Assembly: GCA_002420085.1 (NCBI GenBank)
Contig: DIHI01000012.1
Coordinates: forward strand, 36,168 to 43,662
DNA length: 7,495 bases
Direction: 5' to 3'
DNA from: Lysobacterales bacterium UBA5700
Lineage (GTDB): Bacteria; Pseudomonadota; Gammaproteobacteria; Xanthomonadales; Xanthomonadaceae
Below are positions 5,817 through 7,495 of the stretch, one piece after another. Each line of letters starts with the position of its first letter. Position 1 is the first letter of the stretch. The translations under genes were made by a program, and so were the position numbers. Below the pieces are notes generated by a model. It was not told the DNA's origin. It did not search any database and saw only the letters and a list, made by a program, of their open reading frames with translations.

Positions 5817-7247
5817 ATGACAGCCCGGTTGTTTCATCCGATCGCATCTTCCTGCCTGATCCAGGCCCTGCTGCTGCTCATGCTCGCGGCGCCGGTCCAC
5901 GGCCAGATCGCCGGCCTGCCCGACTTCACCGAACTGGTCGAGGCGACCAGCCCGGCCGTGGTCAATATCGAGGCCACCCGCACCGCCCAGGCCAGGGATC
6001 GGAATCAGGCGCCGGGTGAGGAAGAGGTTCCGGAGTTCTTCCGACGCTTCTTCGGACAGCCCGGCATGCCGCAGCCGCCCCAGGACCAAGTCGCCGGGGG
6101 TTCCGGATTCATCATTTCCGCCGATGGCGACATCCTGACCAATCACCATGTCATCGACGGTGCCGACCTGGTCGTGGTCCGTCTGACCGATCGACGCGAG
6201 TTCGAGGCCGAGGTGATCGGCAGCGATCCGCTGTCCGATGTCGCCCTGCTGCGAATCAAGGCCGATGATCTGCCGATCTTGCGGGTCGGAAGGTCGGATG
6301 CGCTCAAGGCAGGTGAATGGGTGATGGCGATCGGCTCGCCGTTCGGCTTCCTGGAAAACACGGTCACTGCCGGCATCGTCAGTGGCGTCGGTCGGCGCAG
6401 CCTGGATCCGACCCAGAACTACGTACCGTTCATCCAGACCGATGTCGCGATCAATCGTGGCAATTCCGGTGGGCCGCTGCTGAACACCCGAGGCGAGGTG
6501 GTCGGCATCAACTCGCAGATCTTCTCGAACTCCGGCGGCTTCATGGGGGTCAGCTTCGCGATTCCGATCGATGTGGCGATGAATGCGGTTCGGCAGATCA
6601 AGGAAACCGGCCGGGTCCGGCGTGGCCAGTTGGGCGTGGTGGTCCAGCAGGTCACCCGCGAGGCGGCCCAGAGCTTCGGGCTGCGTCGCTCGGTCGGCGC
6701 CCTGGTCAGCAATGTCCTGCCGGACAGCGCCGCCGCCAAGGCCGGAATTGAAATCGGCGACATCATCCTCGAATTCAATGGCACCGAGATCGTGCAGTCC
6801 TCCGACCTGCCGCCGGTGGTCGGCGCCACCGCGCCCGGCACCCGTGCCGAAGTCCTGGTGCTGCGTGAAGGCGAGCGCAAGCGGCTGACCGTCGTGCTGG
6901 ACGAATTGCCGGCCGATGAGGTCGCCGCTGCGACCTCCCCCTCGACTTCGGGCTCGGGCGGCGCGCTTGGCCTGGTGGTCGAAACGCCGACCCCGGAAGT
7001 GCGTGCCGAACTCGGCCTGCCGGCCGGCGAGGGGGTGGTGATCACCCAGGTCACCGGTGCGGCCGCTCGGCGTGCCGGCCTCAGTCCGGGCGATGCCATC
7101 CTGCGGGTCGGTCGGACTCCGGTTGCCAGCCACCGACAGTTCGCCGATGCCGTGAAGGACGTCGAGCCGGGCGATACCGTCATGCTGCTGGTCCGGCGGG
7201 GCGATCAGAACCAGTTCATCGCACTGTCGCCACGCGAGGGTGAGTGA
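5817..7247 (+). CDS. mucD: HtrA-family periplasmic serine protease/chaperone (DegP/MucD)
   Basis: The 476-aa product is a secreted trypsin-like protease with two PDZ domains that degrades or refolds misfolded envelope proteins. A signal peptide (hydrophobic core about 14-26, likely cleavage after V-H-G at 29) precedes the protease domain (about 34-265). The triad is complete: H111 in T-N-H-H-V, D141 in D-P-L-S-D-V-A-L-L and S217 in G-N-S-G-G-P. An acidic and Pro/Gln-rich loop at about 66-91 matches the flexible LA loop of this family. PDZ1 spans about 268-362, starting G-Q-L-G-V-V-V. A Ser/Thr/Gly linker (372-382) leads to PDZ2 at about 383-472. Two PDZ domains and a cleavable signal separate it from DegS/AlgW, which is membrane-anchored with one PDZ. 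A weak GAGAG lies six bases before the ATG. Its place after rseC matches Pseudomonas mucD, and read-through from the sigma-E promoter would make it stress-induced. Confidence 0.95.
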   Translation: MTARLFHPIASSCLIQALLLLMLAAPVHGQIAGLPDFTELVEATSPAVVNIEATRTAQARDRNQAPGEEEVPEFFRRFFGQPGMPQPPQDQVAGGSGFIISADGDILTNHHVIDGADLVVVRLTDRREFEAEVIGSDPLSDVALLRIKADDLPILRVGRSDALKAGEWVMAIGSPFGFLENTVTAGIVSGVGRRSLDPTQNYVPFIQTDVAINRGNSGGPLLNTRGEVVGINSQIFSNSGGFMGVSFAIPIDVAMNAVRQIKETGRVRRGQLGVVVQQVTREAAQSFGLRRSVGALVSNVLPDSAAAKAGIEIGDIILEFNGTEIVQSSDLPPVVGATAPGTRAEVLVLREGERKRLTVVLDELPADEVAAATSPSTSGSGGALGLVVETPTPEVRAELGLPAGEGVVITQVTGAAARRAGLSPGDAILRVGRTPVASHRQFADAVKDVEPGDTVMLLVRRGDQNQFIALSPREGE

Positions 7248-7255
7248 ATCCGGCA

Positions 7256-7283
7256 GCCGCCCGCGCCCGAGTGCGCGGGCGGC
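7256..7283 (+). terminator. Strong GC hairpin after mucD, possible terminator without U tract
   Basis: A perfect 11-bp stem (7256-7266 with 7273-7283) encloses a 6-nt loop and starts eight bases after the mucD stop. The sequence downstream lacks a T run, so it is not a canonical intrinsic terminator. It could end or attenuate the sigma-E transcript, or protect the mRNA 3' end, before the lepA promoter candidate. Confidence 0.5.
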
Positions 7284-7286
7284 CTG

Positions 7287-7295
7287 TGCGATAAT
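7287..7295 (+). promoter_or_regulatory. lepA: Candidate extended -10 promoter of lepA
   Basis: TGCGATAAT combines an extended -10 TGn with GATAAT, a 5/6 match to the consensus -10. No good -35 hexamer is found 16-18 bases upstream, where the GC hairpin lies, but extended -10 promoters tolerate this. Transcription would begin near 7302, about 37 nt before the lepA ATG, giving a housekeeping gene its own expression separate from the stress operon. Confidence 0.45.
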
Positions 7296-7338
7296 GGCCG
7301 ACTTTCCGAGCGGGCCGGATGCCCGACATCCTGGCCCT

Positions 7339-7495
7339 ATGCAGCACATCCGAAACTTCTCGATCATCGCCCACGTCGATCATGGCAAGTCCACCCTGGC
7401 CGACCGCATCATTCAGTTGTGCGGCGGTCTGAGCGATCGCGAGATGGCCGACCAGGTGCTCGATTCCAACCCGATCGAGCGCGAGCGCGGCATCA
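7339..7495 (+). CDS. lepA: Elongation factor 4 (LepA), 5' part only
   Basis: The first 52 codons of the translation GTPase LepA/EF4, which in the family acts on stalled or mistranslocated ribosomes, run off the right end of the window. The start [10 protein letters not shown] leads directly into the G1/P-loop A-H-V-D-H-G-K-S-T (11-19), followed by the LepA-specific C-G-G-L-S-D-R-E-M (28-36) and Q-V-L-D-S (39-43) and then E-R-E-R-G-I of the switch I region, which EF-G and EF-Tu do not share in this form. No Shine-Dalgarno site is obvious before the ATG. lepA follows the rse/muc genes in both E. coli and Pseudomonas; lepB would be expected next, outside the window. Confidence 0.95.
   Translation, partial: MQHIRNFSIIAHVDHGKSTLADRIIQLCGGLSDREMADQVLDSNPIERERGI

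Overview
The window is chromosomal, GC-rich and gammaproteobacterial in character. Its core is a complete sigma-E (AlgU) envelope-stress operon in the order rpoE-rseA-rseB-rseC-degP/mucD, followed by the 5' end of lepA. From memory, this order matches the algU-mucA-mucB-mucC-mucD-lepA order of Pseudomonas; E. coli rpoE-rseABC-lepA lacks the protease at this position. The LepA N-terminus carries [11 protein letters not shown], which I associate loosely with xanthomonad-like gammaproteobacteria. Genus-level placement from one window is not secure.

Layout. Positions 1-35 are only a C-rich flank. Two minus-strand genes follow. Reading on their own strand, the first is a FadB/FadJ-like bifunctional enoyl-CoA hydratase/3-hydroxyacyl-CoA dehydrogenase (2968-935). 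After a 122-nt gap with a weak hairpin and a weak promoter candidate comes a secreted family-3 solute-binding protein (812-36). The fad gene is divergent from the sigma-E operon. The roughly 150-bp intergenic region (2969-3117) holds a near-consensus sigma-E promoter pointing to rpoE and a plausible sigma-70 promoter pointing to the fad gene.

The plus-strand operon is tightly coupled. rpoE and rseA overlap by 4 nt (ATGA), rseA and rseB by 1 nt (TGATG), and rseB and rseC by 8 nt. A 72-nt gap with an imperfect direct repeat precedes the HtrA-type protease. After the protease there is a perfect 11-bp GC hairpin without a U tract, then an extended -10 motif, then lepA, which runs off the window end.

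Function by family knowledge. RpoE directs the envelope-stress regulon. RseA is its inner-membrane anti-sigma factor. RseB is the periplasmic protector of RseA and a lipid/LPS-type sensor. RseC is an accessory inner-membrane protein. The DegP/MucD protease-chaperone handles misfolded periplasmic protein. The sigma-E promoter in front of rpoE implies positive autoregulation.

I see no mobile element, CRISPR array, tRNA or rRNA, and no convincing unknown multi-gene system. The points worth a second look are small: the autoregulatory promoter and start choice of rpoE, in-frame tandem repeats in rseA and rseC, a four-cysteine motif in RseC, a direct repeat ahead of the protease gene, and a solute-binding protein that seems to lack the usual amino-acid-binding arginine.
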